A stretch of 64,000 nucleotides of DNA. It comes from Paracoccus spongiarum (GTDB lineage: Bacteria > Pseudomonadota > Alphaproteobacteria > Rhodobacterales > Rhodobacteraceae). Made by a program: the position numbers and the translations under genes. The stretch is taken from contig NZ_JAVAMQ010000007.1 of the NCBI RefSeq assembly GCF_030732095.1, positions 62,001-126,000 of the forward strand, given 5' to 3'. This document shows, piece after piece, positions 1 to 9,073 of the stretch. Under the pieces are notes generated by a model. That model ran no database searches. It saw nothing but the letters and a program-made list of their open reading frames with translations, and was not told the DNA's origin. Positions within the stretch are counted from its first letter, which is position 1. The number at the start of each line of letters is the position of its first letter.

Positions 1-651
1 TATGCAACCCTGCCCGCCGAAGTGCGGGTGGTCATCCTGACCGGCTCGGGCGGGCATTTCTGTTCCGGCCTCGACCTGTCCGAACATGTGAACCGCAGCG
101 CCGAAGAGGGCGTGCATCACTCGCGCAACTGGCACCGGGTGATGGAGATGATCCAGTTCGGCGGTCGCGTGACGATCTCGGCAATGGCCGGGGCAGTGAT
201 CGGCGGCGGCCTCGAGATGGCCGCGGCGACGCATGTGCGCATCGCCGAGCCCTCGGTGATCTTCCAGCTGCCCGAGGGGCGGCGCGGGATCTTCGTCGGC
301 GGCGGCGCCTCGGTCCGGGTGGGCCGCATCATCGGGCCGGACCGGATGGTGGAAATGATGCTGACGGGACGGAAATACGGCGCCGAGGATGGCCTGCGAC
401 TGGGGCTGACCCATTACAGCGTCGCGGAGGGGGAGGCGCTGCCGCTGGCCCGCAAGCTGGCCGCCGAGATCGCCGGGAACGCGCCGATGTCGAACTATTT
501 CATGGTGCAGGCGCTGGCCCGGATCAACGACATGTCGCGCGCCGACGGGCTGTTCACCGAAAGCCTCTGCGCGGCGCTGGTCCAGACCACGCCCGACGCC
601 GAGGAAGGGCTGCGCGCCTTTCTGGAAAAGCGCCCGCCGGTTTTCCGCTGA
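1..651 (+). CDS. Crotonase-family acyl-CoA hydratase (5' end outside window)
   Basis: The frame is open from the first base of the window, so the N-terminus is missing; 216 residues remain. The crotonase fold is recognisable from the oxyanion-hole stretch around HFCSGLDL, the GGGLE segment and the LPEG segment; the last two carry the two glutamates used for water addition in enoyl-CoA hydratases. Its partners downstream (CoA ligase, CouO-like hydrolase, acyl-CoA dehydrogenase) suggest it hydrates an aryl-propenoyl-CoA such as p-coumaroyl- or feruloyl-CoA, like CouM of Rhodococcus. Whether it hydrates only or also acts as a lyase (Ech type) cannot be told from the sequence. It ends 21 bases before the ligase start, consistent with one operon. 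Confidence 0.8.
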   Translation, partial: YATLPAEVRVVILTGSGGHFCSGLDLSEHVNRSAEEGVHHSRNWHRVMEMIQFGGRVTISAMAGAVIGGGLEMAAATHVRIAEPSVIFQLPEGRRGIFVGGGASVRVGRIIGPDRMVEMMLTGRKYGAEDGLRLGLTHYSVAEGEALPLARKLAAEIAGNAPMSNYFMVQALARINDMSRADGLFTESLCAALVQTTPDAEEGLRAFLEKRPPVFR

Positions 652-672
652 CAGCGCGAAAGGGAGGAGAGA

Positions 673-2556
673 ATGACCGACATACCGCCCCTGACCGCGG
701 ACAACACCGCCGAACGCGCCGCCTGGGCACGCGGCCGCACCGTCACCCCCTGGGTGCCGCATGACACGATCCGCGAGGACCGCCCGGACGGCACCATCCT
801 GCTGCGCGCGGCGCAGAAGATGGACCCGGTGGCGCCCAATACCGGGCACTGGCTGCACCGCTGGGCCGAGGCCGCGCCCGATCGCGTGGCCCTGTCCGAA
901 CGCGCAGGTCCGGCGACGGACAGCGGGCCGTGGCGCGATGTCACCTATCGCGACCTGCTGGCGCAGGTCCGTGCCGTGGCCTCGGCGCTGCTGGCGCGGG
1001 GCATGGGCGCGGGCGACTGCATCGCGATCCTGTCGGGCAACGGCATCGACCATCTGGTCCTGTCGCTGGCCGCGCAATATGTCGGCGTCCCGGTGGTGCC
1101 CCTGGCAGAGCAGTATTCCCTGATCGATGAGGCGCATGGCCGGCTGGTCTTCGTCCTCGACAAGGTCCGCCCGCGGCTGGCCTTCGTGGATGACGCGGAA
1201 CGTTACGCCGGCGCGCTGCGTCTGCCGCAACTGGCCGAGGTCGAGATCGTCGCGGCCCGTCCCGAGGGCGCGCCGCGGGCCGTCACGGCCTTTGCCGACC
1301 TGCTGGCCGCGCCCGACCATCCCGGTCTGGAAACGGCCCATGCCGGTGTCGGCCCCGACACGCTGGCCAAGATCCTGTTCACCTCGGGCTCGTCCAGCGA
1401 GCCCAAGGGAGTGCTGACCACCCACGGCATGATGTGCGCCAACCAGGCCCAGATGGCCCCGGTGATGCCCTATCTGCGCACGCATCCGCCCCGCGTCACC
1501 GACTGGCTGCCCTGGAACCACGTCTTCGGCGGCAGCCACAACGTCAACATGATGCTGGCGAATGGCGGCACGCTGACGATCGACCAGGGCAAGCCGACCG
1601 CGCGCGGCTTTGCCACCACGCTGGCCAACCGCCGCGACCATCCCGGCACGCTGGCCTTCAACGTGCCGGTGGGCTTCGCGATGCTGACCGACGCCGCCGA
1701 GGCCGACGCCGAGACGCGGGCACGGCTGTTTCGCGATCTGGACCTGATCTTCTATGCCGGAGCCTCGCTGCCGCAAGAGGTCTGGCTGCGGCTGGAGCGA
1801 TTCTGCATCGAGGAGCGCGGCGGCCTGCCCATGATGGCCTCGAGCTGGGGGCTGACCGAGACGGCCCCGGCCTGCGTGATGGTCCATGAACCCATCGGCC
1901 GCTCAGGGGTGATCGGCGTTCCGCTGCCCGGCGTCGAGGTCAAGCTGATCCCCGATGACGAGATGCGCTGCGAGATCCGCGTGAGGGGGCCGAACGTCAC
2001 GCGCGGCTATTACGGCGACCCCGGCAAGACCGCCGAGGCCTTCGATGCCGAGGGCTTCTTCATCACCGGTGACGCGGTGCGGCTGGTCGATCCGGCCGAC
2101 GCCTCGCGCGGGCTGATCTTCGATGGGCGGGTGTCCGAGGATTTCAAGCTGGACACCGGCACCTGGGTGCAGGCCGGGACGCTGCGCATGACCGTGCTGG
2201 ACCGGCTGAGGGGGCTCGCGCAGGATGTGGTGATCTGCGGCCATGACCGGGGCGAGATCGGCCTGTTCGTCTTTCCCCTGCCCGGCCTTGCCGCGCCGGA
2301 TGCCGCCTCGCGGGGCGCGCTGGCCGACCCGCAACTGGCCGCCCGGATCGAGACCGCCCTGCGGGGGCTGAACGAGGGCGCGACCGGATCGGCCAGACGC
2401 ATCACCCGCGCGCTGGTGCTGGCCGAGCCGCCGGTGCTGGCCGCCCAGGAGATCACCGACAAGGGATCGCTGAACATCAAGAAGATCCTGACCCGCCGCG
2501 CCGCCCTGCTGGAACGGCTTTACGACAACGAGGACCCGGCGCTGATCCGCGTCTGA
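673..2556 (+). CDS. Feruloyl-CoA synthetase-like AMP-forming ligase
   Basis: A 627-residue ANL-superfamily adenylating enzyme. The phosphate-binding motif LFTSGSSSEPKG is at about residues 235-246, the WGLTE motif near 397, a TGD core motif near 460, and a C-terminal DKGSLNIKK segment supplies the catalytic lysine region. Overall layout and the unusual SGSSSEPKG loop resemble bacterial feruloyl-CoA synthases, which activate hydroxycinnamates to CoA thioesters at the expense of ATP. A GGAGGAG ribosome site precedes the ATG. It lies between a crotonase and a CouO-like hydrolase, which supports a phenylpropanoid substrate; the exact acid (ferulate, coumarate, caffeate or a dihydro form) is inferred only. 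Confidence 0.8.
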   Translation: MTDIPPLTADNTAERAAWARGRTVTPWVPHDTIREDRPDGTILLRAAQKMDPVAPNTGHWLHRWAEAAPDRVALSERAGPATDSGPWRDVTYRDLLAQVRAVASALLARGMGAGDCIAILSGNGIDHLVLSLAAQYVGVPVVPLAEQYSLIDEAHGRLVFVLDKVRPRLAFVDDAERYAGALRLPQLAEVEIVAARPEGAPRAVTAFADLLAAPDHPGLETAHAGVGPDTLAKILFTSGSSSEPKGVLTTHGMMCANQAQMAPVMPYLRTHPPRVTDWLPWNHVFGGSHNVNMMLANGGTLTIDQGKPTARGFATTLANRRDHPGTLAFNVPVGFAMLTDAAEADAETRARLFRDLDLIFYAGASLPQEVWLRLERFCIEERGGLPMMASSWGLTETAPACVMVHEPIGRSGVIGVPLPGVEVKLIPDDEMRCEIRVRGPNVTRGYYGDPGKTAEAFDAEGFFITGDAVRLVDPADASRGLIFDGRVSEDFKLDTGTWVQAGTLRMTVLDRLRGLAQDVVICGHDRGEIGLFVFPLPGLAAPDAASRGALADPQLAARIETALRGLNEGATGSARRITRALVLAEPPVLAAQEITDKGSLNIKKILTRRAALLERLYDNEDPALIRV

Positions 2557-2567
2557 AAGGAAACCCG

Positions 2568-3443
2568 ATGATCGATTTCGACAAGATCCGCGCCATCGAC
2601 TTTCACACCCATGCCGAGGAACCCTGCGGCTGCCATGCCGATGATGGATATGACGACCTGCAATCGACGATGGCCAGGTATTTCGGCGCACCCTGGCAGC
2701 ACCCGCCGACCATCGACCAGACGGCCGCGCATTACAGGCAGGCCAATATCGCGGCGGTGATCTTTCCGGTCGATGCAGAACGCGAGACGGGCTATCGCCG
2801 CTATGACAATTACGAGGTGGCGGATGCCTGCGCGCGGCATTCGGACATCCTGATCCCCTTCGCCTCGATCGACCCGGCCAAGGGCCGCATCGGCGCCCGA
2901 GAGGCGCGCGATCTGGTCCAGAACCACGGCGTCCAGGGCTTCAAGTTCCACCCGACCATGCAGGGATTCTATCCCAACGACCGCGCGGCCTATGTCCTTT
3001 ACGAGGCGATCGCGGAAAGCGGCAAGCCCGCCCTGTTCCACACCGGACAGACCGGCGTCGGTTCGGGGATGCGCGGCGGCAACGGGATGCGGCTGAAATA
3101 CTCGAACCCGATGCATATGGACGATCTGGCGGTCGATTTCCCCGACATGCCGATCATCCTCGCCCACCCCTCGTTTCCCTGGCAGGAAGAGGCGCTGGCC
3201 GTCGCCCAGCACAAGCCGAACGTCCATATCGACCTGTCGGGCTGGTCGCCGAAATACTTCCCGAAGATCCTCGTGCAATATGCCAACACCATGCTGCGCA
3301 GGAAGATGCTGTTCGGCAGCGACTGGCCGATGATCGCGCCGGAAAAATGGCTGGATGCCTTCGACAAGGCCGATTTCCGCGACGAGGTGCGCCCGCTGAT
3401 CCTCAAAGAAAATGCCATGCGCCTGCTGGGGATCGCGCCATGA
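2568..3443 (+). CDS. Amidohydrolase-2 family, 4-hydroxyphenyl-beta-ketoacyl-CoA hydrolase-like
   Basis: A 291-residue TIM-barrel amidohydrolase (COG2159 type). Metal ligands are visible in DFHTH near the start (His13, His15), in LFHTG, in ILAHPSFPW and in the late LFGSDWP motif. Members of this family next to a cinnamoyl-CoA ligase and a crotonase, such as CouO of Rhodococcus jostii, cleave 4-hydroxyphenyl-beta-ketoacyl-CoA to release the aromatic acid and acetyl-CoA without a thiolase. That function is assigned here from family and neighbours. The stop overlaps the acyl-CoA dehydrogenase start (ATGA), showing translational coupling. A beta-hydroxyacyl-CoA dehydrogenase, needed for the full route, is not in the window. 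Confidence 0.75.
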   Translation: MIDFDKIRAIDFHTHAEEPCGCHADDGYDDLQSTMARYFGAPWQHPPTIDQTAAHYRQANIAAVIFPVDAERETGYRRYDNYEVADACARHSDILIPFASIDPAKGRIGAREARDLVQNHGVQGFKFHPTMQGFYPNDRAAYVLYEAIAESGKPALFHTGQTGVGSGMRGGNGMRLKYSNPMHMDDLAVDFPDMPIILAHPSFPWQEEALAVAQHKPNVHIDLSGWSPKYFPKILVQYANTMLRRKMLFGSDWPMIAPEKWLDAFDKADFRDEVRPLILKENAMRLLGIAP

Positions 3444-4990
3444 TCCCCTTCCGGGCCCCGGTCGATGACATCTTCTTCAGCCTGCGGACCTTCGCGGGCG
3501 ACGTGCCTTGCTGGGATGCCGAGCTGTCGCACGAGATCGTCCGGCATTTCGCAGGCTTCGCCGAGGGCGTGCTGGCGCCGCTGAACGCACCGGGCGACCG
3601 CCAGGGCTGCCGGCTGGAGGACGGCAGGGTCGTCATGCCGGACGGCTTCGCCGCCGCCTATGCCGAACTGGCGGGCGCGGGCTGGCAGGGGCTTACCGCG
3701 CCCGAAGACCATGGCGGGCAGGGGCTGGACCATCTGACCGCTGCCGCGATCTCGGAGATCTTCACCGCCGCGAACCATTCGCTGCAGATGGTGACCAGCC
3801 TCGCCGCCGGGGCCATCGAGACGCTGATGGCGCATGGCAGCGCCGCGCAGCAGGCCGAATTCGTGCCGCGCCTCGCCTCGGGCGCGTGGCTGTCGACGAT
3901 GTGCCTGACCGAGGCGGGCGCCGGGTCGGACCTGTCGCGCATCCGCTGCCGCGCCGGCCGCGCGGGCGATGCCTGGCGGATCGACGGGCAGAAGATCTTC
4001 ATCTCGGGGGGCGACCAGGACCTTTCGGCGGGCATCCTGCATCTGGTGCTGGCCCGGACCGGGGCGCCCGAGGACGGGGTGAAGGGTCTGTCGCTGTTTC
4101 TCTGCCCCGCCGAAGTCGCGGGCCGCCGCAACGCCGTCACGGTAACCCGGATCGAGGAAAAGCTGGGGCTGCACGCCTCGCCCACCTGCCAGATTGAATT
4201 CGACGGCGCGACGGGCTGGCTGATCGGTGCCGAGGGGCGCGGGCTGGCGGCGATGTTCACGATGATGAACCACGCCCGCATCGACGTGGCCCTGCAGGGC
4301 GTGGCCCATGCGGCCCGCGCCCATGCCATCGCGGCGGCCTATGCGGCCGATCGCCATCAGGGCCGCACCGCCGATGGTCGCCCTGCGGTGCTGGCCGACC
4401 ACCCTGATGTGCGGCGGATGCTGGACGAACAGCAGGCGCTGGCGATGGGGGCGCGCGCGATGTGCCATCTGGCGCTGGCCGAGATCGAGCGCGCCGAGCG
4501 TCCGGCGCTGGTCGAGTTCCTGACCCCGCTGTGCAAGCTGTTCGGATCCGAGGCGGGCATCCGCGCCGCCGATCTGGGCATCCAGGTCCTGGGCGGCTAT
4601 GGCTATCTGGAGGAATACGGGGTCGCACAGATCTGGCGCGACGCGCGGATCACCGCGATCTACGAAGGCACGAACGGCATCCACGCCGTGACGCTGGCCA
4701 CCCGCGGGTTGCGCCTCGCCGAGGGCGCCGCGCAGGGCGATTTCGGGGCGCTGATCGGACGCCTTGCCGGGGATGATCCCGCGACCATCGCGGCGCTGGC
4801 TGCATGGCGCGAGGACGCGACCCGGATCGGGGCATCCGACGATCCGCTGCCGCTGGCCCATGATTTCGCGCACCGAACCGCACGGCTGCTGCTGCGTGCG
4901 GTCTGGCAGCGCATCGCGGCCCGCGCAACGGGCGAGGGCCGCGCCGATGCCGGCGACCTGGCGCGGATCGCGGCGGCCCTTCCCGCCTGA
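3440..4990 (+). CDS. Acyl-CoA dehydrogenase
   Basis: A 516-residue FAD-dependent acyl-CoA dehydrogenase. The start chosen is the ATG overlapping the stop of the hydrolase; an upstream in-frame ATG would run 93 bases into that gene. Visible family marks are the APEDHGGQG loop, the FAD-binding MCLTEAGAGSD segment, the GGYGYLEEY helix and the IYEGTNGI segment near the C-terminus, where the catalytic glutamate lies in long-chain and aryl relatives. In this operon it probably oxidises a saturated side chain (for example dihydrocinnamoyl-CoA) to the 2,3-enoyl-CoA, feeding the crotonase. Substrate is inferred; the fold is certain. Confidence 0.85.
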   Translation: MIPFRAPVDDIFFSLRTFAGDVPCWDAELSHEIVRHFAGFAEGVLAPLNAPGDRQGCRLEDGRVVMPDGFAAAYAELAGAGWQGLTAPEDHGGQGLDHLTAAAISEIFTAANHSLQMVTSLAAGAIETLMAHGSAAQQAEFVPRLASGAWLSTMCLTEAGAGSDLSRIRCRAGRAGDAWRIDGQKIFISGGDQDLSAGILHLVLARTGAPEDGVKGLSLFLCPAEVAGRRNAVTVTRIEEKLGLHASPTCQIEFDGATGWLIGAEGRGLAAMFTMMNHARIDVALQGVAHAARAHAIAAAYAADRHQGRTADGRPAVLADHPDVRRMLDEQQALAMGARAMCHLALAEIERAERPALVEFLTPLCKLFGSEAGIRAADLGIQVLGGYGYLEEYGVAQIWRDARITAIYEGTNGIHAVTLATRGLRLAEGAAQGDFGALIGRLAGDDPATIAALAAWREDATRIGASDDPLPLAHDFAHRTARLLLRAVWQRIAARATGEGRADAGDLARIAAALPA

Positions 4991-5084
4991 TCGCGCCGCC
5001 GCGACAGTCGCCAGCCGCGAAGACACCACCCTTGTCTTGACACGCCCGGCGCGGCATGGGAAAGGCGACAGAAAGAATAAGGTA

Positions 5085-6071
5085 ATGGTGATGACGGGCT
5101 TTCGGACGGCACTTCATGTCCTCGCGCTTCTGCTGGCTGCGGGCGCGGCAAGGGCCGGGGACGCGCCCATCGTCATCGACCACGCCTTCGGCCAGACCGT
5201 CATTCCCCGCAAGCCGCAGCGCGTCGCCACCGTCGCCTGGGCCAACCACGAGGTTCCGCTGGCGCTGGGCATCGTGCCCGTGGGCTTTGCCGCGGCCGGA
5301 TTCGGCGATGAGGACGGCGACGGGCTGCTGCCCTGGGTCAAGGCCAGGCTTGACAAGCTGGGCGCCGAAGCCCCGCCCCTGTTCGACGAGGGCGACGGCA
5401 TCGACTTCGAGGCGGTCGCCGCCACCACGCCGGATGTCATCCTTGCGGGTTATTCGGGCCTCAGCCGCGCCGACTACGACATGCTGAGCCAGATCGCCCC
5501 GGTCGTCGCCTATCCCGAGGCGCCCTGGTCGACCGACTGGCGCGCGATGATCCGCATCAACGCCGCAGGGCTTGGCATGGCCGCCGAAGGCGATCGGCTG
5601 ATTGCCCGGCTCGAGGCCGAAATCGCCGCGGCGACGGCAGAGCGTCCCGAATTGGCGGGCAAGTCGGCCATGTTCATCACCCATCTGGACAGCACCGATC
5701 TCAGCGTGGTGCGGTTCTACTCGGCCAATGACACGCGGGTGAAGTTCTTCGGCGACCTGGGGCTTGCCCTGCCGCAGGCGGTTCGCGAGGCGACCCGGCC
5801 CGGCCAGTATGCGGGCGAGACCAGCGCCGAACTGATCGACGCCTTCCGCGACGTGGACATCTTCGTGTCCTATGGCGGCCCGGACCTGCGCAAGCGGCTG
5901 ACGCAGGATCCCCTGTTTGCGCACATGCCGGCGGTGGCCCGCGGCGGGCTGGTGATGCTGGGCAACGACGCCGTCGGCACCGGCGCGAACCCGACGCCGC
6001 TGTCGATTTCCTGGGTGCTGGACGACTATCTGGCGCTGCTGGCCGATGCCGCGCGTGCGGCCGATGAGTGA
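5085..6071 (+). CDS. Iron-siderophore ABC transporter periplasmic binding protein
   Basis: A 328-residue FepB/FecB-type binding protein. It starts with a cleavable signal (about residues 1-24, hydrophobic HVLALLLAAGAARA then cleavage near AGD), lacks a lipobox and should be soluble in the periplasm. The early KPQRVATV and the later ATTPDVILAG segments are typical of the TroA-like fold. Two ATGs two codons apart (5085 and 5091) are possible starts. It heads a four-gene set in which each gene overlaps the next by 4-8 bases, and a TonB receptor follows, which fixes the role as ferric-siderophore capture for the membrane permeases. Confidence 0.88.
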   Translation: MVMTGFRTALHVLALLLAAGAARAGDAPIVIDHAFGQTVIPRKPQRVATVAWANHEVPLALGIVPVGFAAAGFGDEDGDGLLPWVKARLDKLGAEAPPLFDEGDGIDFEAVAATTPDVILAGYSGLSRADYDMLSQIAPVVAYPEAPWSTDWRAMIRINAAGLGMAAEGDRLIARLEAEIAAATAERPELAGKSAMFITHLDSTDLSVVRFYSANDTRVKFFGDLGLALPQAVREATRPGQYAGETSAELIDAFRDVDIFVSYGGPDLRKRLTQDPLFAHMPAVARGGLVMLGNDAVGTGANPTPLSISWVLDDYLALLADAARAADE

Positions 6072-7098
6072 CCTTGCCCCGGTGGTCGCGGCGCCTCGCG
6101 CCTCTCCGGCGGCGGCGCGGCTGGCGGCGCTGATCGGCCTCGCGCTGTGCGTGGCCTTGCTGGGCGCCCTGTCGATCGCGGTCGGTGCCCGCGCGGTGGG
6201 ATGGCCAGACCTGCTGGCCGGGCTGACAGGCGGCACCGAGACCATCGGCCAGGCGGCGGTGGCGCTGCGGATCCCGCGCACGCTGATGGCCTGCGCGGCC
6301 GGGGCGGCGCTGGCCCTGTCGGGGGCGATCATGCAGGGCATCACCCGCAACCCGCTGGCCGATCCGGGCATTCTGGGCATCAACAACGGCGCGGCGCTGG
6401 CCGTGGTCATCGGCATCGCCTGGTTCGGCCTGGCCTCGCCGGCCAGCTTTGTCTGGCTGGCGATCCTCGGCGCGGGCATCACGGCGGGCTTCGTCTATGC
6501 CGTCGGATCGCTTGGCCGCGGCGGCGCGACGCCCCTGAAGCTGGCACTGGCGGGGGCGGCGACATCGGTCGCCTTTTCCTCGCTGACGCTGGCGGTGGTG
6601 CTGCCCCGCGCCGACATCGCCGGCGGCGTGCGCAGCTGGCAGGTGGGCGGCGTCGGCGGAATGACGCCCGATCGCATCCATCTGGTGCTGCCGGTGCTGC
6701 TGGCCGGGTTCGCGCTTGCGATGCTGTCGGCGCGCAGGCTGAACATGCTGGCGCTTGGCGACGAGGTGGCGGCCGGCCTTGGCGAGAGGGTCGCGGCCGC
6801 GCGGGCGATGGCGGCACTGGCCGCGATCATGCTGTGCGGCGCGACCACGGCGGTCTGCGGGCCGATCGGCTTCGTGGGGCTGGTGATCCCGCATGTCTGC
6901 CGGCTGCTGCTGGGGGTCGATCATCGCTGGGTGCTGCCGGCGTCAGCGCTGGGCGGGGCGGCGCTGCTGACCGCTTCGGACATCCTCGGCCGGCTGGTCG
7001 CCCGCCCCGCCGAACTGGAGGTCGGCATCGTCACCGCGCTGATCGGCGCGCCGGTCTTCATCGCCATCGTCCGCCGGCACCGGGTGCGCGCGCTGTGA
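6064..7098 (+). CDS. FecCD-family iron-siderophore permease (first subunit)
   Basis: A 344-residue inner-membrane permease with about nine hydrophobic segments. The conserved ITRNPLADPGILGINNGA stretch after the second segment is the hallmark of FecCD/BtuC permeases, and the late GFVGLVIPHVCR segment is the coupling region that contacts the ATPase. The start ATG lies 8 bases inside the upstream binding-protein gene, so translation is coupled; an earlier in-frame ATG at 6046 is less likely. It pairs with the next gene to form a heterodimeric channel for a ferric siderophore. Confidence 0.9.
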   Translation: MSDLAPVVAAPRASPAAARLAALIGLALCVALLGALSIAVGARAVGWPDLLAGLTGGTETIGQAAVALRIPRTLMACAAGAALALSGAIMQGITRNPLADPGILGINNGAALAVVIGIAWFGLASPASFVWLAILGAGITAGFVYAVGSLGRGGATPLKLALAGAATSVAFSSLTLAVVLPRADIAGGVRSWQVGGVGGMTPDRIHLVLPVLLAGFALAMLSARRLNMLALGDEVAAGLGERVAAARAMAALAAIMLCGATTAVCGPIGFVGLVIPHVCRLLLGVDHRWVLPASALGGAALLTASDILGRLVARPAELEVGIVTALIGAPVFIAIVRRHRVRAL

Positions 7099-8129
7099 GC
7101 GGCGCCGCGATCACCGCCCTCATCGCGGGGCGCCGCGCCCGGGCCGGACGGCGCAGGTCGATCCTTCTGGTGATCGCGGCGCTGATCGCCGTATGCTTCG
7201 CACTGACGCTGATCCTGGGCCAGAGCCTGACGCCGCCGGCCGATGTGCTGCGCGTGCTGACGGGCCACGATGTTCCGGGCGCCAGCTTCACCGTGGGCCA
7301 GTTGCGGCTGCCGCGCGCGGTCGTGGCGGTGCTGGCGGGTCTCAGCCTCGGCCTCGGGGGTGCGGCCTTTCAGGTCATGCTGCGCAACCCGCTGGCCAGC
7401 CCCGACATCCTCGGCGTCAGCGCCGGTGCCAGCGCGGCGGCGATCTGCGGCATCGTGTTCCTGTCGCTGGACGGCGCGGCCATCTTCGGGCTGGCGATCG
7501 CCGCGGGCCTTGCGGTGGCGCTGCTGATCTATGCGCTGTCCTTCCGCGACGGGGTGACCGGCTCGCGGCTGATCCTCGTGGGCATCGGCATCGCGGCCAT
7601 GCTGGACAGCGTCATCGCCTACGCGCTGGCGCGGGCGCCTGCCTGGGACCTGCAAGAGGCGCTGCGCTGGCTGGGTGGCAGCGTGAATGGCGCACGCCTT
7701 GACCAGGCCCCGCCCCTGCTGGCGGCGCTGATGCTTGGCGGCGGGCTGGTGCTGGCCCGACGGCGCGACCTCGAGGTGCTGCGCGCGGGCGACGACCTCG
7801 CCGCGGCGCTTGGGGTGCGGGTCGCGGGCACGCGGCTGGCCGTCATGATCGGCGCGGTTGCGATGATCGCGGTCGCCACCGCGACCACCGGGCCGGTCGC
7901 CTTCGTGGCCTTCCTGTCCGGTCCAATCGCCGCACGCATCGTGGGGCCGCACGGCTCGGTCCTCGTGCCGGCCGCGCTGGTCGGTGCGGTGCTGGTCCTT
8001 GCGGGCGACTATGCGGGCCAGTTCCTGTTGCCCGGCCGCTATCCGGTCGGCGTGGTGACCGGCGCGGCCGGGGCGCCCTTCCTGATCCACCTCATCATCC
8101 GAGCCAACCGGAACGGAGCCTCGCTGTGA
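7095..8129 (+). CDS. FecCD-family iron-siderophore permease (second subunit)
   Basis: A 344-residue permease paralogous to its neighbour, with about nine hydrophobic segments and the conserved LRNPLASPDILGVSAGAS block near residue 100. The GTG start overlaps the preceding stop as GTGA, and its own stop overlaps the GTG of the ATPase in the same way. It shares the FecCD domain along its whole length. In this family the two permease chains form one pore; a C-terminal GPVAFVAFLSGPIAARIVGP segment is the predicted ATPase contact. Confidence 0.9.
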   Translation: MSGAAITALIAGRRARAGRRRSILLVIAALIAVCFALTLILGQSLTPPADVLRVLTGHDVPGASFTVGQLRLPRAVVAVLAGLSLGLGGAAFQVMLRNPLASPDILGVSAGASAAAICGIVFLSLDGAAIFGLAIAAGLAVALLIYALSFRDGVTGSRLILVGIGIAAMLDSVIAYALARAPAWDLQEALRWLGGSVNGARLDQAPPLLAALMLGGGLVLARRRDLEVLRAGDDLAAALGVRVAGTRLAVMIGAVAMIAVATATTGPVAFVAFLSGPIAARIVGPHGSVLVPAALVGAVLVLAGDYAGQFLLPGRYPVGVVTGAAGAPFLIHLIIRANRNGASL

Positions 8130-8944
8130 CCCGGAGCCACCAACTGCGCGTTGCGGACCTGTCGGCGGGATATGGCGGCCGGCCCATCCTCGAGGGGCTG
8201 GACCTGGACATTCTGCCGGGCCGGGTGACCGCCATCGTCGGTGCCAATGCCTGCGGGAAATCGACCCTGCTGCGGGTCATGTCGCGGCTTCTGCGACCCG
8301 GTCGTGGCGCGGTGACGCTGGACGGCGCCTCGATCCACCGGATGCCGACGCGGGCGCTGGCGCGCGTGATGGGGCTGTTGCCCCAATCGCCCGCCGCGCC
8401 CGAGGGGATCACCGTGGCCGATCTGGTCAGCCGCGGCCGCCACCCGCATCACGGCCTCATCTCGCGCTGGAGCCTGCAGGACGACGCGGCGGTGGCCGCG
8501 GCCCTCGAGGCGACCGGCACCGCAGACCTGGCCGAACGCGCCATCGACGAGCTTTCCGGCGGACAGCGCCAGCGGGTCTGGATCGCCATGGCGCTGGCGC
8601 AGGAAACCGACCTTCTGCTGCTGGACGAACCGACGACCTTCCTCGACGTGACCCATCAGGTCGAACTGCTGGACCTTCTGTGCGACCTGAACGAGCGGCG
8701 CGGCACGACCATCGTCATGGTTCTGCACGACCTGAACCTTGCCGCGCGCTATGCCGATCACCTGGTCGCGCTGGCGCGGGGGCGCGTCCACAGGCAGGGA
8801 ACACCGGAAGAGGTGCTGACCGAACCGACCATGCGCGAGGTCTTCGGGCTCAGCAGCAGGGTCATCGCAGATCCGGTCTCGGGGCGGCCGATGGTCCTGC
8901 CGGTCGGCCGGAATCGGACGCTCGCAAGCGCCGCACGCAAGTAA
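8126..8944 (+). CDS. Iron-siderophore ABC transporter ATP-binding protein
   Basis: A 272-residue FecE/FepC-type ATPase. Walker A GANACGKST is at residues 39-47, the ABC signature LSGGQRQR near 143, Walker B LLLLDEPTTFLD near 162, and the switch histidine in LHDLN follows. It uses a GTG start overlapping the permease stop. It energises the two FecCD permeases upstream. The gene ends 129 bases before the TonB receptor, so the receptor may have its own promoter or be read from the same transcript. Confidence 0.92.
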   Translation: MTRSHQLRVADLSAGYGGRPILEGLDLDILPGRVTAIVGANACGKSTLLRVMSRLLRPGRGAVTLDGASIHRMPTRALARVMGLLPQSPAAPEGITVADLVSRGRHPHHGLISRWSLQDDAAVAAALEATGTADLAERAIDELSGGQRQRVWIAMALAQETDLLLLDEPTTFLDVTHQVELLDLLCDLNERRGTTIVMVLHDLNLAARYADHLVALARGRVHRQGTPEEVLTEPTMREVFGLSSRVIADPVSGRPMVLPVGRNRTLASAARK

Positions 8945-9073
8945 CCAAGAGAAACAGTCGCCTTTTTGCAACGGCCGCGCGAAGTTCTCGTGGAACCCGC
9001 TGATGCGCCTTGAAAGCAGGGCGCGTCCCACCTAGGCGAGGGTTAATCCGACAATTTAGATAAGGATAACCCG
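8945..9073 (+). other. Intergenic region before the TonB receptor
   Basis: Noncoding region between the ABC ATPase and the receptor. It holds an A/T-richer stretch around 9046-9066 just before the ribosome site, where a promoter would be expected. I could not identify a convincing Fur, RirA or Irr operator by eye. Confidence 0.3.

Noticed and set aside
9046..9066. Fur/RirA/Irr operator before the TonB receptor
   Set aside because: The A/T-rich patch does not match a known iron-regulator consensus well enough to call.
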